64,000 nucleotides of DNA, taken from an uncultured Oscillospiraceae bacterium (lineage in GTDB: Bacteria; Bacillota; Clostridia; Oscillospirales; Ruminococcaceae). The translations under genes were made by a program, and so were the position numbers. Location: contig CAJJZS010000002.1 in the NCBI GenBank assembly GCA_905197685.1, forward strand, positions 62,001 through 126,000. Reading direction: 5' to 3'. Below, one piece after another: positions 42,937 to 51,946 of the stretch (position 1 is the stretch's first letter; each line of letters begins with the position of its first letter). Under the pieces are notes generated by a model. It did not search any database and was not told where the DNA came from. It was given only the letters and a program-made list of their open reading frames with translations.

Positions 42937-44151
42937 TTATCCAAGCTTTTCGTTATCTTGGGAGTGCTGTTCTTTTTTACGGTTGATAAAAATTTCTTCC
43001 TGAACGGCAATATCCTCCCGAAAAATACAATCGACATTCCATATCAGCGTATTTTGGCAAAGCTGTTCCCGCACGGTTTTCTTCACCAGTTCCCGCTGTC
43101 CGCTTTTTGTTTTCAGATTCAGCTGCTGTTGGGCAAATTCTCCAGCCTTTTCCTTACTGATTGTGATCGTCCGGTTTTCTGCGGGAATGACCTGACGAAC
43201 AATCATATCAAAGGGCAGTAAAATCCCTCCGACCCGAACCGGGCGGGTAAAGACGCGCTCAAAGCACAAATCCGGCTTTTTACCCGAAAGGAAGAGCGGC
43301 ATTTTCAGCTTTCCCAGCGTTAAGTAGCGGTAATTTTTTACACCGCCCAACGGGATTTTTTCTGTTTTGGAAAGCGGAATTTTAATCTGAATCGTTTCGG
43401 GATATTCTGCCAAAACCTTTGCCTTTGCATGGCGAACCATCGTTTTTCCTGTTTTCCCCGTTACAATACCGCTTGCCAACACCTCTCCTTTTTTCACAAC
43501 ATCTCCGACCTTTACCGTCTTTTGCCCGTCATACACCTCCAAAGATACAATCTGCCCGGAGCGTTTCGCCACCGCATTACAGGGCGTTTTATCCTCCAAA
43601 ACTTCATCGCCCTCGTTTCGTTCGCTGATTTCCACCTGAGCGACACTGCCTACCAAATTCACCGCTGCCCAACCGATTTGATGATACTGATGTCTTAAAT
43701 TCATCGAAATTTCAGAAACATCCAGCGAGCGTTTCCAACTTCCTCTGCTTAAACCCTGTTCCTCTAAAAACTGCATCACCGCATCATCGCTGATTGTTTT
43801 GTTTCCGTTTATCTGAATCTGCCAGACAAACTCTCCCGACAGAAAAAGTCCTGCCAAAAACACTGCGATTCCGATAAAAATTCCCATCCGTTTCCGATAG
43901 CGTTTCATCCAAAACGGAAATCCCTGACGCTGTATCACCCGTACCCGTACATGGGTTTTTCGGGCAAAGGGACGAATCAAAAAATATTTTCTAAAAACAG
44001 TCTGCGCCGTTAAACCGTCCTTTTCCCGTTTCATATGAAAGACGGGAATCCCGTTTCTGTTCAGAAGATTTAAAAATCGTTCGGAAAAATTCCCCCTTAC
44101 CTCGAAGGTAACGGTTCCCCGAAACCAACGAACAAAACGAACAAAAGACAT
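42937..44151 (-). CDS. yqfD: Sporulation protein YqfD
   Basis: YqfD is a sigma-E-dependent membrane protein of the mother cell, needed for normal sporulation. The 404-residue product has an N-terminal domain, one membrane helix (~89-106), and the YqfD domain with INGNKTISDDAVMQFL and a SVAQVEISER segment. It lies 11 bases downstream of yqfC and upstream of phoH. Confidence 0.92.
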   Translation of the reverse strand: MSFVRFVRWFRGTVTFEVRGNFSERFLNLLNRNGIPVFHMKREKDGLTAQTVFRKYFLIRPFARKTHVRVRVIQRQGFPFWMKRYRKRMGIFIGIAVFLAGLFLSGEFVWQIQINGNKTISDDAVMQFLEEQGLSRGSWKRSLDVSEISMNLRHQYHQIGWAAVNLVGSVAQVEISERNEGDEVLEDKTPCNAVAKRSGQIVSLEVYDGQKTVKVGDVVKKGEVLASGIVTGKTGKTMVRHAKAKVLAEYPETIQIKIPLSKTEKIPLGGVKNYRYLTLGKLKMPLFLSGKKPDLCFERVFTRPVRVGGILLPFDMIVRQVIPAENRTITISKEKAGEFAQQQLNLKTKSGQRELVKKTVREQLCQNTLIWNVDCIFREDIAVQEEIFINRKKEQHSQDNEKLG

Positions 44152-44162
44152 TTCCCATCACC

Positions 44163-44450
44163 TCAGTTATCATATTCTGTCCCGATAATATATCCCCGCA
44201 CAATCATGCTTGCTTCCCCCATGCAAATAATCTGCAAATTTCTGCCCCGCAGCTTCAGCTGACCGTTTTCGGTATTTAATCTAATCTCTTCTTCCCGATA
44301 GGACAGGATTCCCTTACAGCCTTCGATAATCGCTTCATAATTTCCGTTTATTTCAATATGCGTTTCGCTGCAAAACAGCGCTTTGCCAAGCGTCATTGTT
44401 TGATCGCAATTTGTCGATTCCGTACTTTTTGTTATATTTTTTCTTTTCAT
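44163..44450 (-). CDS. yqfC: Sporulation protein YqfC
   Basis: YqfC is a small conserved sporulation protein. The 95-residue product has EIEINGN-like THIEINGNYEAIIEGCKGILSY and ENGQLKLRGRNLQIICMGEASMIVRGYI, the family core. ATG 44450 has a GGAGG site about 8 nt upstream. It is the first gene of the yqfC-yqfD-phoH-ybeY-dgkA-era-yqzL-recO run. Confidence 0.9.
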   Translation of the reverse strand: MKRKNITKSTESTNCDQTMTLGKALFCSETHIEINGNYEAIIEGCKGILSYREEEIRLNTENGQLKLRGRNLQIICMGEASMIVRGYIIGTEYDN

Positions 44451-44608
44451 CAGCCAATCCTCCTTTCCTTTTGGGTATCTGTTTGGTCTGATTTATTTAT
44501 ATGTACCGAAAAAGAAATTTATCAGTCAAGAAATCCGTCCCTTGCTCATATAGTACAGTAAACGGAATTTTTAAAACGATTGACTAAAACAAAAAGGACG
44601 GTGTTTTT

Positions 44609-45754
44609 ATGAAACGATTTTTTTCTGCCGTAACAGCTGCCTGCTGCGCAGCAATCGGGGCTGTTTTGGTAATCAACGGAAAAGCTGCGGCGCAGGGCGC
44701 GGCTGAGGGAATTTCTTTATGTTTAAACACAGTGATTCCCTCCCTGTTTTGCTTTATGGTACTGACCGGATTTCTGGTGCAAAGCGGAATCTATCGCCTG
44801 CTATCCCTGCCGCTTGCTCCCGTTGCAAAACATCTGTTTTTTCTTCCGGCAGATACTGCAAGTATCATTTTGCTCAGCTTTGTAGGCGGCTACCCGATGA
44901 GCGCAAAGGCAATTTCCGATTTGCTTGCCTGCCGCCGCATCTCCTTTTCCTGCGCGCAGCGTATGTTGTGTTTTTGTTTTTGCGCCGGACCCTCGTTTAT
45001 TATCACGGCAATCGGCGCAGGAATGTTCGGCAGCGTTTCGGTCGGTATTTTTTTGTACCTCACTCAGGTTTTCATTTCCTGCCTGATTGGAATTGTTTTG
45101 GGAATTTATTCCCGAATTCATTCTCACACCCTTTCACTGCCCGTTTCCTCCCTTGCCCCCGTTGCCGCGCAGCCGATTTCTTACAGCCGCGCCTTTGTCA
45201 ATTCTGTGGCGCAGGCAGTACAAACCTGCGGGCAGATGTGTGGATTTGTTATTCTGTTTAAAGCCGCTTCCGCTCTGCTTTCCCCTGTTTTAAAAAACAA
45301 AACCCTGTCATGCCTTATCTTGGGCAGTTTGGAAGTAACCAACGGCTGCGCGCTCGGCGCCTCTCTGCCGTTTGGAGTTGTATTTGTTTCTGTTTTTCTT
45401 TCCTTTGGAGGGTTTTCTGTTCTGGCGCAGATTGCCGGAATTTTAAAGGACAGCCCTTTGTCCGTAAAACCTCTGTTTGTTGCCCGTTTGTTTCATGCTT
45501 TGTGTTCGGGCTTGGTTTCTCTTTTCTTCCTCAAGCGGTTTCCGCAGGTTATTTCTGTATTTGGGAGCATTTCCCGACCTGTTCCTGTTTCTGATTCCTA
45601 CACCCCCGTTTTCAGTTTTTGTTTTATTATGATGAGCATTTTGTTATTAAAAGAGCTGTACCCGCTGCGTTTCGCCCTTCCTGTTTTCAGTAAAAAACAG
45701 AATCGAAAAAAAAGATTTTTAAAATTTTTTCAAAATTCTCCTTCCCGAAGATAG
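44609..45754 (+). CDS. YlbJ-like sporulation integral membrane protein
   Basis: This 381-residue membrane protein has about eight or nine helices. It resembles YlbJ with an NTVIPSLFCFMVL opening, SFVGGYPMSAKAISDLL, FCFCAGPSFIITAIGAG, and SLEVTNGCALGA later. YlbJ is a sigma-E-controlled protein needed for spore maturation. ATG 44609 has AAAGGACGG about 8 nt upstream. It is divergent from yqfC, itself a sporulation gene. Confidence 0.75.
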   Translation: MKRFFSAVTAACCAAIGAVLVINGKAAAQGAAEGISLCLNTVIPSLFCFMVLTGFLVQSGIYRLLSLPLAPVAKHLFFLPADTASIILLSFVGGYPMSAKAISDLLACRRISFSCAQRMLCFCFCAGPSFIITAIGAGMFGSVSVGIFLYLTQVFISCLIGIVLGIYSRIHSHTLSLPVSSLAPVAAQPISYSRAFVNSVAQAVQTCGQMCGFVILFKAASALLSPVLKNKTLSCLILGSLEVTNGCALGASLPFGVVFVSVFLSFGGFSVLAQIAGILKDSPLSVKPLFVARLFHALCSGLVSLFFLKRFPQVISVFGSISRPVPVSDSYTPVFSFCFIMMSILLLKELYPLRFALPVFSKKQNRKKRFLKFFQNSPSRR

Positions 45755-45832
45755 ATTTTCTTTCCGAAATTTGTTAAACTAAGAATATACTGTTTTTATA
45801 TTATCTTCCTTTTTTATAACGGGGTGAGAATT

Positions 45833-48736
45833 TTGAAACTCAAACAAATTTGTTCTTTGTTGGCGGCTGTTTGCCTGATGATAGCTTCCCCACTGCCTGC
45901 GCTTGCAGACAGTGTCATTCCCGATTCTGCCGAAGAAACTGCCGAACCAAACAAAGTCGACCGTTCGACACTTTCTTACTTTGTGGGCGGAACTGCGCTT
46001 TCCGGCGTTGTGGTGGAAAGCCGAAATAATTTGGATTATCCCTTCTCTCCGCAAACCGGATATTGGACCATTCGTTCCGAAGCAAAAAAGATTGTTTCTG
46101 CCGCTTCGGATTTAGAGATGAACACCATTTTTTACCCGGCAACCCCCAATATGACGGCAATGTACCGTTCTCGAATCCTGCCGAACAGCCGATATTACAG
46201 CGAAAACCCACAGAATTTTTCTCTCAAAGACCCTCTGAAAGCATTGGTAAAGGAGTCGGAAGAAAAAGGGATTGCTGTCTGCGCTGTGATCTCCCCTTTT
46301 GAAATGGGGTCTTTTAATGAAACTGCGCAATATCCTTCCCTTTTGGAAGAATACCCCGATTTGGTTTTGAAAACCAACACCTACTCCTACCTGGACCCCA
46401 AACTTCCGCAGGTACAGGAGATTATCGGAAAGATTGCGGGAGAACTGACTTCCAACTATAAAATCAACGGTGTTGTTTTAGACTGTTCAACCTGTATGTC
46501 GAGAACCGGCGCTTCGCTTAATGACTTGAAGGCAACCCTTGAACAGGTTGCAAAAGCGGTTCGCCGCCGTTCTCCCTCCACAAAAATCGGTATTATCCTG
46601 CCCGGGGATCTGCTCAAAGACGCTCAAAAAGAGGAAACTGTTTTATTTTTAAACGATATTTTTGAACAGAAAAGCTGCGATTTTCTCATGCCGAACGTTA
46701 CCGACACTGTCGGCGGAGAAAATGAATATCAAAAAACAATTTCTTTATGGGAGGAAGCAATTTCCGACTTTCCGAACGCCGAACTGTTCGCTTATCAGGA
46801 CGCCGGGCGAATCCTTGCCCCTTTAAGTGAAGAACACTTTTATCCCGATTCTCAGGAAATTTTATTCCAGCAGTTTTCCAATCAAATCAACGGAATCAGC
46901 GGTTCGGTTGTTTCCTCGCTACACAGCGTGATGGTTTCCCCATCGCTGTTTGAGAACCTGATTACCGATGCAGGCTCTTTCTGGTATCGTGATTCCGATT
47001 TGGAAAAACCGACTCAACTTACTGTCGGCAATCCGTCCGAAACAATTTCTGTCGATGCAGACCATTACCTGATTACCGGAAGCTGCTCCACCGCTCTTCC
47101 GCTTTACCTCAACGGCGAGTTGTATCAGGGACAGTTTGGGGAAATTACCTCCTCCGGCTGTTTTGCCTTTGACGTTCCGCTGCAAACCGGTCCCAACCGC
47201 TTTACCTTTTCACAGGGAGCGCGGAGTCGAACGGTAACGATTTTGCGGCAGGAACTTTCCGAACAGCCACAAACCCCGATTCAGGAAATTATACCCGAAT
47301 CGGCATATCCGTCCAGCAACGAATCGGTTTCTGTTCGCGGTCCTGTTACGCTAAGCTGTGTCGCTCCTTCCGGCGCGCAGGTGACTGCTCTGCTTGCCGA
47401 CGGAACCAAGTACCCGCTTACACAGGAAAATGCTTCGATTGAAAAAGGTTATCCTGCCAAATATTCTGCGGCGCTACCCTTGACCGAATCCGAAAACTTA
47501 CAAGTAAAAAATTTAGGGCATATCTCCTACTCGATGGTTTATGACGGTCAGCTGAGGCTGCAAACTTCACTGGGAGAGCTGATTCAAATCGGCAGCCAGC
47601 AAAATCTTTCGGTACAGATTATTGACCCGCTTGCTCCCGTTTTTAAGGATTCCTCCGAAAACCAGATTATCCACACTCTGGTGGAGGGAACAAAGGATTA
47701 TGTCACCCAAAGCAGTGAAAATTATTTTTATCTTTCCTCCGGCGGGTGCATCAGAAAAAGCGCTGCCCGCGTTATGACCGATAAAACAGACATCTACACC
47801 ATCTCCAAACGAATTAAAAATGTGGTGCTTCAAAGTACCGATAAAGGGGAATATATCACTCTGGTTGGCGGAAAAGAGCTGCCCTGCATTGTGGATTATA
47901 ACCCTGAGGAACATACCGTAACCCTGCGGCTTTCCCATGTTTTGGAGATTCCGCAGCAGTTAAGTTACCTGGAAAGCGAAATGTTTGACAGTATACGGGT
48001 GGAAAAAGAAGATACCAACGCTTCGATTATCCTTACTTTAAAGGAAAACATGACCTTTTTAGGTTATCAGATTTCCTGCAACGAAAATAACATGATTATC
48101 GAATTTCGTTCCAATGTTTCCCCTGCCGAACAGTTTGACCCTTCCCGCCCGCTTGCCGGCGTAAATATCGTGATTGACCCCGGACACGGCGGCAAAGATA
48201 CCGGCGCGCCAAGCCTGCTGGGAACACAGGGTGCAGATGAAGAGGCATTAAATCTCGCTTTGGGACGGGCTTTGTATGACCGTCTGGACGCATTGGGCGC
48301 AAATGTCTTTTTGACAAGGGATTCTCATGCTGCGATGGCAGGTTTGGACCGCATCATGTTTGCCCAATATCGGGACGCAGACCTGTTTCTCTCCATTCAC
48401 CATTGTGCGCAGGATTCGGAGGGTATTTTAGTTACCTGCAACAATGAGTTTTCCAGAACTCTGGCAGAAACAGTTTCTGCCGGTCTTTCTAAGCGTTTAA
48501 ATCGAACGGCTCATCCGGTACAAGGGTCTAAAATCTATGTCAGCGAAGTAACTTCCTGTCCCGCAATCGGGATTCATCCGGCTTATTTAATGGATTCTTC
48601 CGATTATTGCAGCGCATCCAATCCGGTTGATATTTATCGCTGCGCTTACCAGATTTCCGAGGATGTTTGCTCTTTCCTCATTCAATCAAATCTTCAGTAT
48701 CAGTCTGCCGTTTCGGCAAGCCAACAACAGCAATAA
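45833..48736 (+). CDS. Secreted fusion: GHL10-like barrel + amidase_3 domain
   Basis: This ~967-residue protein has a signal peptide (residues 1-26, cleaved near ALADS) and an N-terminal TIM-barrel segment like glycosyl-hydrolase-like 10 (about 60-380: SYLDPKLPQVQEII, INGVVLDCS). Two or more beta-rich regions follow (~400-760). The C-terminal N-acetylmuramoyl-L-alanine amidase domain (~775-955) has the zinc ligands in DPGHGG, the EE of GADEEALNL, and SIHH. The usual catalytic glutamate (PA-x-x-x-E-x-GF) reads PAIGIHPAY, with His in its place. TTG 45833 (GGGGTGAG upstream) is preferred to GTG 45824. It may be non-catalytic. Confidence 0.85.
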   Translation: MKLKQICSLLAAVCLMIASPLPALADSVIPDSAEETAEPNKVDRSTLSYFVGGTALSGVVVESRNNLDYPFSPQTGYWTIRSEAKKIVSAASDLEMNTIFYPATPNMTAMYRSRILPNSRYYSENPQNFSLKDPLKALVKESEEKGIAVCAVISPFEMGSFNETAQYPSLLEEYPDLVLKTNTYSYLDPKLPQVQEIIGKIAGELTSNYKINGVVLDCSTCMSRTGASLNDLKATLEQVAKAVRRRSPSTKIGIILPGDLLKDAQKEETVLFLNDIFEQKSCDFLMPNVTDTVGGENEYQKTISLWEEAISDFPNAELFAYQDAGRILAPLSEEHFYPDSQEILFQQFSNQINGISGSVVSSLHSVMVSPSLFENLITDAGSFWYRDSDLEKPTQLTVGNPSETISVDADHYLITGSCSTALPLYLNGELYQGQFGEITSSGCFAFDVPLQTGPNRFTFSQGARSRTVTILRQELSEQPQTPIQEIIPESAYPSSNESVSVRGPVTLSCVAPSGAQVTALLADGTKYPLTQENASIEKGYPAKYSAALPLTESENLQVKNLGHISYSMVYDGQLRLQTSLGELIQIGSQQNLSVQIIDPLAPVFKDSSENQIIHTLVEGTKDYVTQSSENYFYLSSGGCIRKSAARVMTDKTDIYTISKRIKNVVLQSTDKGEYITLVGGKELPCIVDYNPEEHTVTLRLSHVLEIPQQLSYLESEMFDSIRVEKEDTNASIILTLKENMTFLGYQISCNENNMIIEFRSNVSPAEQFDPSRPLAGVNIVIDPGHGGKDTGAPSLLGTQGADEEALNLALGRALYDRLDALGANVFLTRDSHAAMAGLDRIMFAQYRDADLFLSIHHCAQDSEGILVTCNNEFSRTLAETVSAGLSKRLNRTAHPVQGSKIYVSEVTSCPAIGIHPAYLMDSSDYCSASNPVDIYRCAYQISEDVCSFLIQSNLQYQSAVSASQQQQ

Positions 48737-48742
48737 CACAGA

Positions 48743-48780
48743 AAAACAGCTCGGAAGATAATTTCTTCCGAGCTGTTTTG
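48743..48780. terminator. Bidirectional terminator
   Basis: A perfect 15-bp stem (48743-48757 with 48765-48779) has a 7-nt loop. It lies between the convergent amidase gene and the 144-aa gene. Confidence 0.92.
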
Positions 48781-49215
48781 TTATGCTCTGACTGCATATT
48801 CTCCTTTTGGCGTTAAAACAGCCTGTCCCTTTTTTACAAAGGAATAGTCAAATAAATAACCTTCCCGTTTTCCGCCTTCCTGAACCAGTTGTTCCAGCTC
48901 ATGATAAATATCGCTGTGATGATAGCGAAGATAATCCCCTTTGATAAAGGTTTTTAAGGAATAATTTATTACAATCAAGCCTTTTTCCTCCAGAGATTTT
49001 AACAGCGCAGCTCTTGCCTTTATCGACTCCATCGTTTCATGCTCGTCTGTCAGATGCACCGCGTCCAACGCAGTTGATACCAAATCCTCCTCTTTCGAGC
49101 TTCTCAGCTCAAATCGGCAGACCGGATAACGCCTTGCCTGTTTTATCTGCTCCAATACAGCCTTTTCCTGTTCGGTAATCTTTGGCGAAACGGTATTGCG
49201 AACCAGTACGCTCAT
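48781..49215 (-). CDS. Hypothetical 144-residue protein
   Basis: This soluble protein has a central helical stretch (EHETMESIKARAALLKSLEEKGL) and ends KKGQAVLTPKGEYAVRA. The C-terminal half recalls a winged helix, but I cannot assign a family. ATG 49215 has CAGGAGGA at 6-8 nt spacing. It is downstream of the permease gene, separated from it by a terminator. Confidence 0.6.
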   Translation of the reverse strand: MSVLVRNTVSPKITEQEKAVLEQIKQARRYPVCRFELRSSKEEDLVSTALDAVHLTDEHETMESIKARAALLKSLEEKGLIVINYSLKTFIKGDYLRYHHSDIYHELEQLVQEGGKREGYLFDYSFVKKGQAVLTPKGEYAVRA

Positions 49216-49312
49216 AATAAAATTCCTCCTGTCACTCGGTTAAATCCTGTTTTTGGTTTTATTATAGCACAAAAACTTATCCTGCTCAACTGCCCCTGTT
49301 TTGGTTTTTCGG

Positions 49313-49350
49313 ACAAAAAAGCAGAGTGTAAAAACACCCTGCTTTTTGCT
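49313..49350 (-). repeat. 38-bp direct repeat R1, also a terminator
   Basis: This 38-base sequence is identical to 51904-51941. On the minus strand AAAAAGCAG pairs with CTGCTTTTT around GGTGT/ACACT with one wobble, and a T-run follows. It overlaps the stop codon of the permease and acts as its terminator. Confidence 0.93.
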
Positions 49351-50431
49351 ACTCTTTTCCTCCGAATCCGTACCTTTTTCTTACCATTAAATAGATAAAG
49401 CACGGTGCGCCAATCATGGAGGTAAGTACACCGATTGGTAATTCCATTCCTTCAATAATTATTCTGCACAATACATCTGCCCAAATCAAAAAAATTGCAC
49501 CTACGATTGCACACATCGGGATCAACTTTTTATGGTCTGTCCCAAAAAACATTCGTACAATGTGGGGAATTACCAACCCCACAAAACCGATCACTCCCGC
49601 ACAATAAACAGCAAATCCAATGATTAAAGATGCAACCAAAAGATATAAATTCCTCCATGGATGCAAATCCGTTCCAAGTGTCATAGCAGATTCGTCGCCC
49701 AGTAACATGAGATTCAACTTTCGATACTGAGTCCAAAAAAACAAAACACCTAAAATACTCAAAGGAACTACTATTATATTATTTTCCCAGCTTGCTCCGC
49801 TCAGGCTACCCATCATCCAATAGGATACCGTTTTCATTCCCTCTTGGTCATTGGAAAAATAAACGATAAAGCTGGAAAATGCCCCGCACAGAGAACTAAG
49901 CGCCATTCCTGCCAACAACAATTTTACTGATGTTGCTCTGCCTCCAATGTTAGCGATTGCAACCACTCCGATTGAAATCAAAAACGCGCCCAGACAAGCC
50001 ATTACTCCGATATAGTTTGGTCCAAACAAGGTTCCTACTCCCAACATAATTGAGAGGGTCGCTCCTAAAGACGCACCGGAAGAAATCCCCAAAACATACG
50101 GTTCTGCCAACGGATTTTTTACCACTGCCTGCATAACAACGCCACATATTGATAAACCCATTCCGATTGCCGCCGCTAAAATTAAACGCGGCAGTCGAAT
50201 AAACCAAACCACATCATGAATTTTCCCGCTGCCCCACACAGGGTCACCAATACCAAACAGCTTATAAAAAATAACATGATATACATCGGAAAAAGGAATT
50301 GAGGTTGAACCGATTGTCACTGCAAACAGTAAAGAAAAAATTAACGCAATCAGCAGTAAAATAACCACTGTCAAGTATGTGACTCGATTTTCAAATAATT
50401 TTTTCTTTCTACAAGCCTCCATATTCTGCAC
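49349..50431 (-). CDS. FecCD-family ABC permease, likely cobalamin uptake (BtuC-type)
   Basis: This 360-residue protein has about 10 membrane helices and the FecCD/BtuC signature: RLPRLILAAAIGMGLSICGVVMQAVVKNPLAEPYVLGISSGASLG, VGLVIPHIVRMFFGTDHKKLIP. The family imports iron-siderophores, haem or cobalamin. The cobalamin riboswitch upstream of its partner points to B12 or related corrinoids. It begins 2-3 bases after the binding-protein stop, with no clear ribosome binding site. An ATP-binding partner gene is absent from this locus. The local sequence looks more AT-rich than its neighbours. Confidence 0.9.
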   Translation of the reverse strand: MQNMEACRKKKLFENRVTYLTVVILLLIALIFSLLFAVTIGSTSIPFSDVYHVIFYKLFGIGDPVWGSGKIHDVVWFIRLPRLILAAAIGMGLSICGVVMQAVVKNPLAEPYVLGISSGASLGATLSIMLGVGTLFGPNYIGVMACLGAFLISIGVVAIANIGGRATSVKLLLAGMALSSLCGAFSSFIVYFSNDQEGMKTVSYWMMGSLSGASWENNIIVVPLSILGVLFFWTQYRKLNLMLLGDESAMTLGTDLHPWRNLYLLVASLIIGFAVYCAGVIGFVGLVIPHIVRMFFGTDHKKLIPMCAIVGAIFLIWADVLCRIIIEGMELPIGVLTSMIGAPCFIYLMVRKRYGFGGKE

Positions 50432-50433
50432 CG

Positions 50434-51507
50434 TTATTGCTCAGCCGGATATAATTCCGGATAAAGAGCCTGTCCGATATGCTGCAATCCATAAATCGTG
50501 CGTACTCCGCTGGTATATACTTCACTTAAATCAATTGCGGTTACATTGCCGTTTTGTACAGATTTCAAACTCGCATACGCCGGATTTTCCATTACAGCTT
50601 GTTTCTTTTCCTCATTGCCGATAACAATCAAAACATCCGGATCCAGTTCAACAATATGCTCGGCTCCGATCTCTCTTTCAGTATTGATTAAATCTCCACC
50701 CATCATTTTTACCATATCTCCTGCAAGATAAGTTTCATCATAGGTCCAAATTTTATCTTTCATCAGTTCTATAATCAGTACACTCTTTTTAGGCTGATCT
50801 TTTGTTTCAGAAGTTACCTTTTCCACTTCCGCTTTCATATTATCAACCAATGCCTGCGCCTTTTCTTCCACATCAAAAATCTTACCGATTGTTAAAATAT
50901 CCGTATACTCATTTTCCACCGTGCGTTTTTCACTGATATCATTAGAATTAAGCGCCATATAGGTTCCTACACCGTTTTCATGCCAATAACCCACATCGCC
51001 TATTGTCTTATCAGAGAAAGAGGACTTCCACGCTAAAATAAAATCCGGTTCTAACATAATTGCAGTTTCTTTGCTCATTGCAGCATTAGAATCCTTGAAT
51101 TCATTATAATATTCCGTGTTTTTCATTTTCTCTAATTCCGGCTTCAGCTCCGGAAGAATAGATTTTTCATCCATACCTACCGCACAAACAATCTTATCTC
51201 CCAAGCCTAACGCCAACATTGTTTCAAGCGAATTGGACCAAAATGTAAGTACTCGTTCGGGAGCCTTTTCAAAAGTATACTCCACCGGCTCTTTTGCATA
51301 GTTAAAGGTGGAAATCGTCAGCGGATAGTGATTGTTTTTCGCAGTTTCAGCCTCTTTTGGTGTTTTCTCTGCATTTGCCTGTTCCTGAGTTTCTTGAGTT
51401 GTTTCCTGCTTTGTTTCTTCCTTTGGTTGTTGTTCGCTGCAAGCAGCCATACTTCCAACACAGAGCGCTGCGCAAAGCAGCATTGCAATCATTCTTTTCA
51501 TCATCAT
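50434..51507 (-). CDS. ABC substrate-binding lipoprotein, likely cobalamin uptake (BtuF-type)
   Basis: This 357-residue protein has a lipoprotein signal (hydrophobic to MAAC, C23), a Glu/Thr/Lys-rich linker (24-58), and a periplasmic-binding type III fold (Fe/B12 class). Key segments are APERVLTFWSNSLETMLALGLGDKI and VELDPDVLIVIGNEE. Three consecutive ATGs (51507, 51504, 51501) are possible; the AGGAG at 51510-51514 favours the second or third. The cobalamin riboswitch and terminator just upstream control it. Confidence 0.9.
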   Translation of the reverse strand: MMMKRMIAMLLCAALCVGSMAACSEQQPKEETKQETTQETQEQANAEKTPKEAETAKNNHYPLTISTFNYAKEPVEYTFEKAPERVLTFWSNSLETMLALGLGDKIVCAVGMDEKSILPELKPELEKMKNTEYYNEFKDSNAAMSKETAIMLEPDFILAWKSSFSDKTIGDVGYWHENGVGTYMALNSNDISEKRTVENEYTDILTIGKIFDVEEKAQALVDNMKAEVEKVTSETKDQPKKSVLIIELMKDKIWTYDETYLAGDMVKMMGGDLINTEREIGAEHIVELDPDVLIVIGNEEKKQAVMENPAYASLKSVQNGNVTAIDLSEVYTSGVRTIYGLQHIGQALYPELYPAEQ

Positions 51508-51522
51508 TTCTCCTTTTTTAAT

Positions 51523-51554
51523 AAAAAAACGCCGAACTCATAAAGTCCGACGTT
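51523..51554 (-). terminator. Riboswitch expression-platform terminator
   Basis: On the minus strand ACGTCGGACT pairs with AGTTCGGCGT (two wobbles) around TTATG and is followed by TTTTTTT. It lies between the cobalamin aptamer and the start codon, so it is the likely off switch. A separate perfect 11-bp hairpin is at 51570-51595. Confidence 0.75.
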
Positions 51555-51619
51555 ATACGACAAAGAAACCTCTTTTATTTTTTCAAATAAAAGAGTAAAA
51601 GCACTTTCTGAGTCCGAAA

Positions 51620-51800
51620 AAGCACTTTGTTTTACTCATTTTGCAAATGTATTCTGACTCAGACGTCCTCATGATTTCTCAAGCCTTCCCAAAACCAATC
51701 TTTGTTCCAGTGACCGGAATTTCTTCCATAGAGAAAACACTCTGTCATTACAGCAGCGTTCCTGTGTGGGAATTTCACCCAACTTCCTGAATTGTATAAA
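51620..51800 (-). promoter_or_regulatory. Cobalamin riboswitch
   Basis: The minus strand carries the adenosylcobalamin aptamer core in order: CAGGAACGCTGCTGTAATG, then GGTCACTGG, GGGAAGGC, CATGAGGACGTCTGAGTCAG. These match the conserved B12-box segments of the cobalamin riboswitch. Cobalamin binding is expected to favour the downstream terminator and shut off the binding-protein and permease genes. Confidence 0.92.
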
Positions 51801-51903
51801 TTTCAATCCATAATCTGCAAAATAAAATTTATTTTTTTATCTTTATTATATCTCACAAAAAAAATTTGTCAATATTTTTTAACAAATTATATCTTGTTTT
51901 TGA

Positions 51904-51941
51904 ACAAAAAAGCAGAGTGTAAAAACACCCTGCTTTTTGCT
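51904..51941 (-). repeat. 38-bp direct repeat R2, also a terminator
   Basis: Identical to R1 (49313-49350). It follows the stop of the FtsX-type permease by about 5 bases and is its terminator. R1 and R2 bracket the B12 uptake cassette. Confidence 0.93.
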
Positions 51942-51946
51942 GCTTT

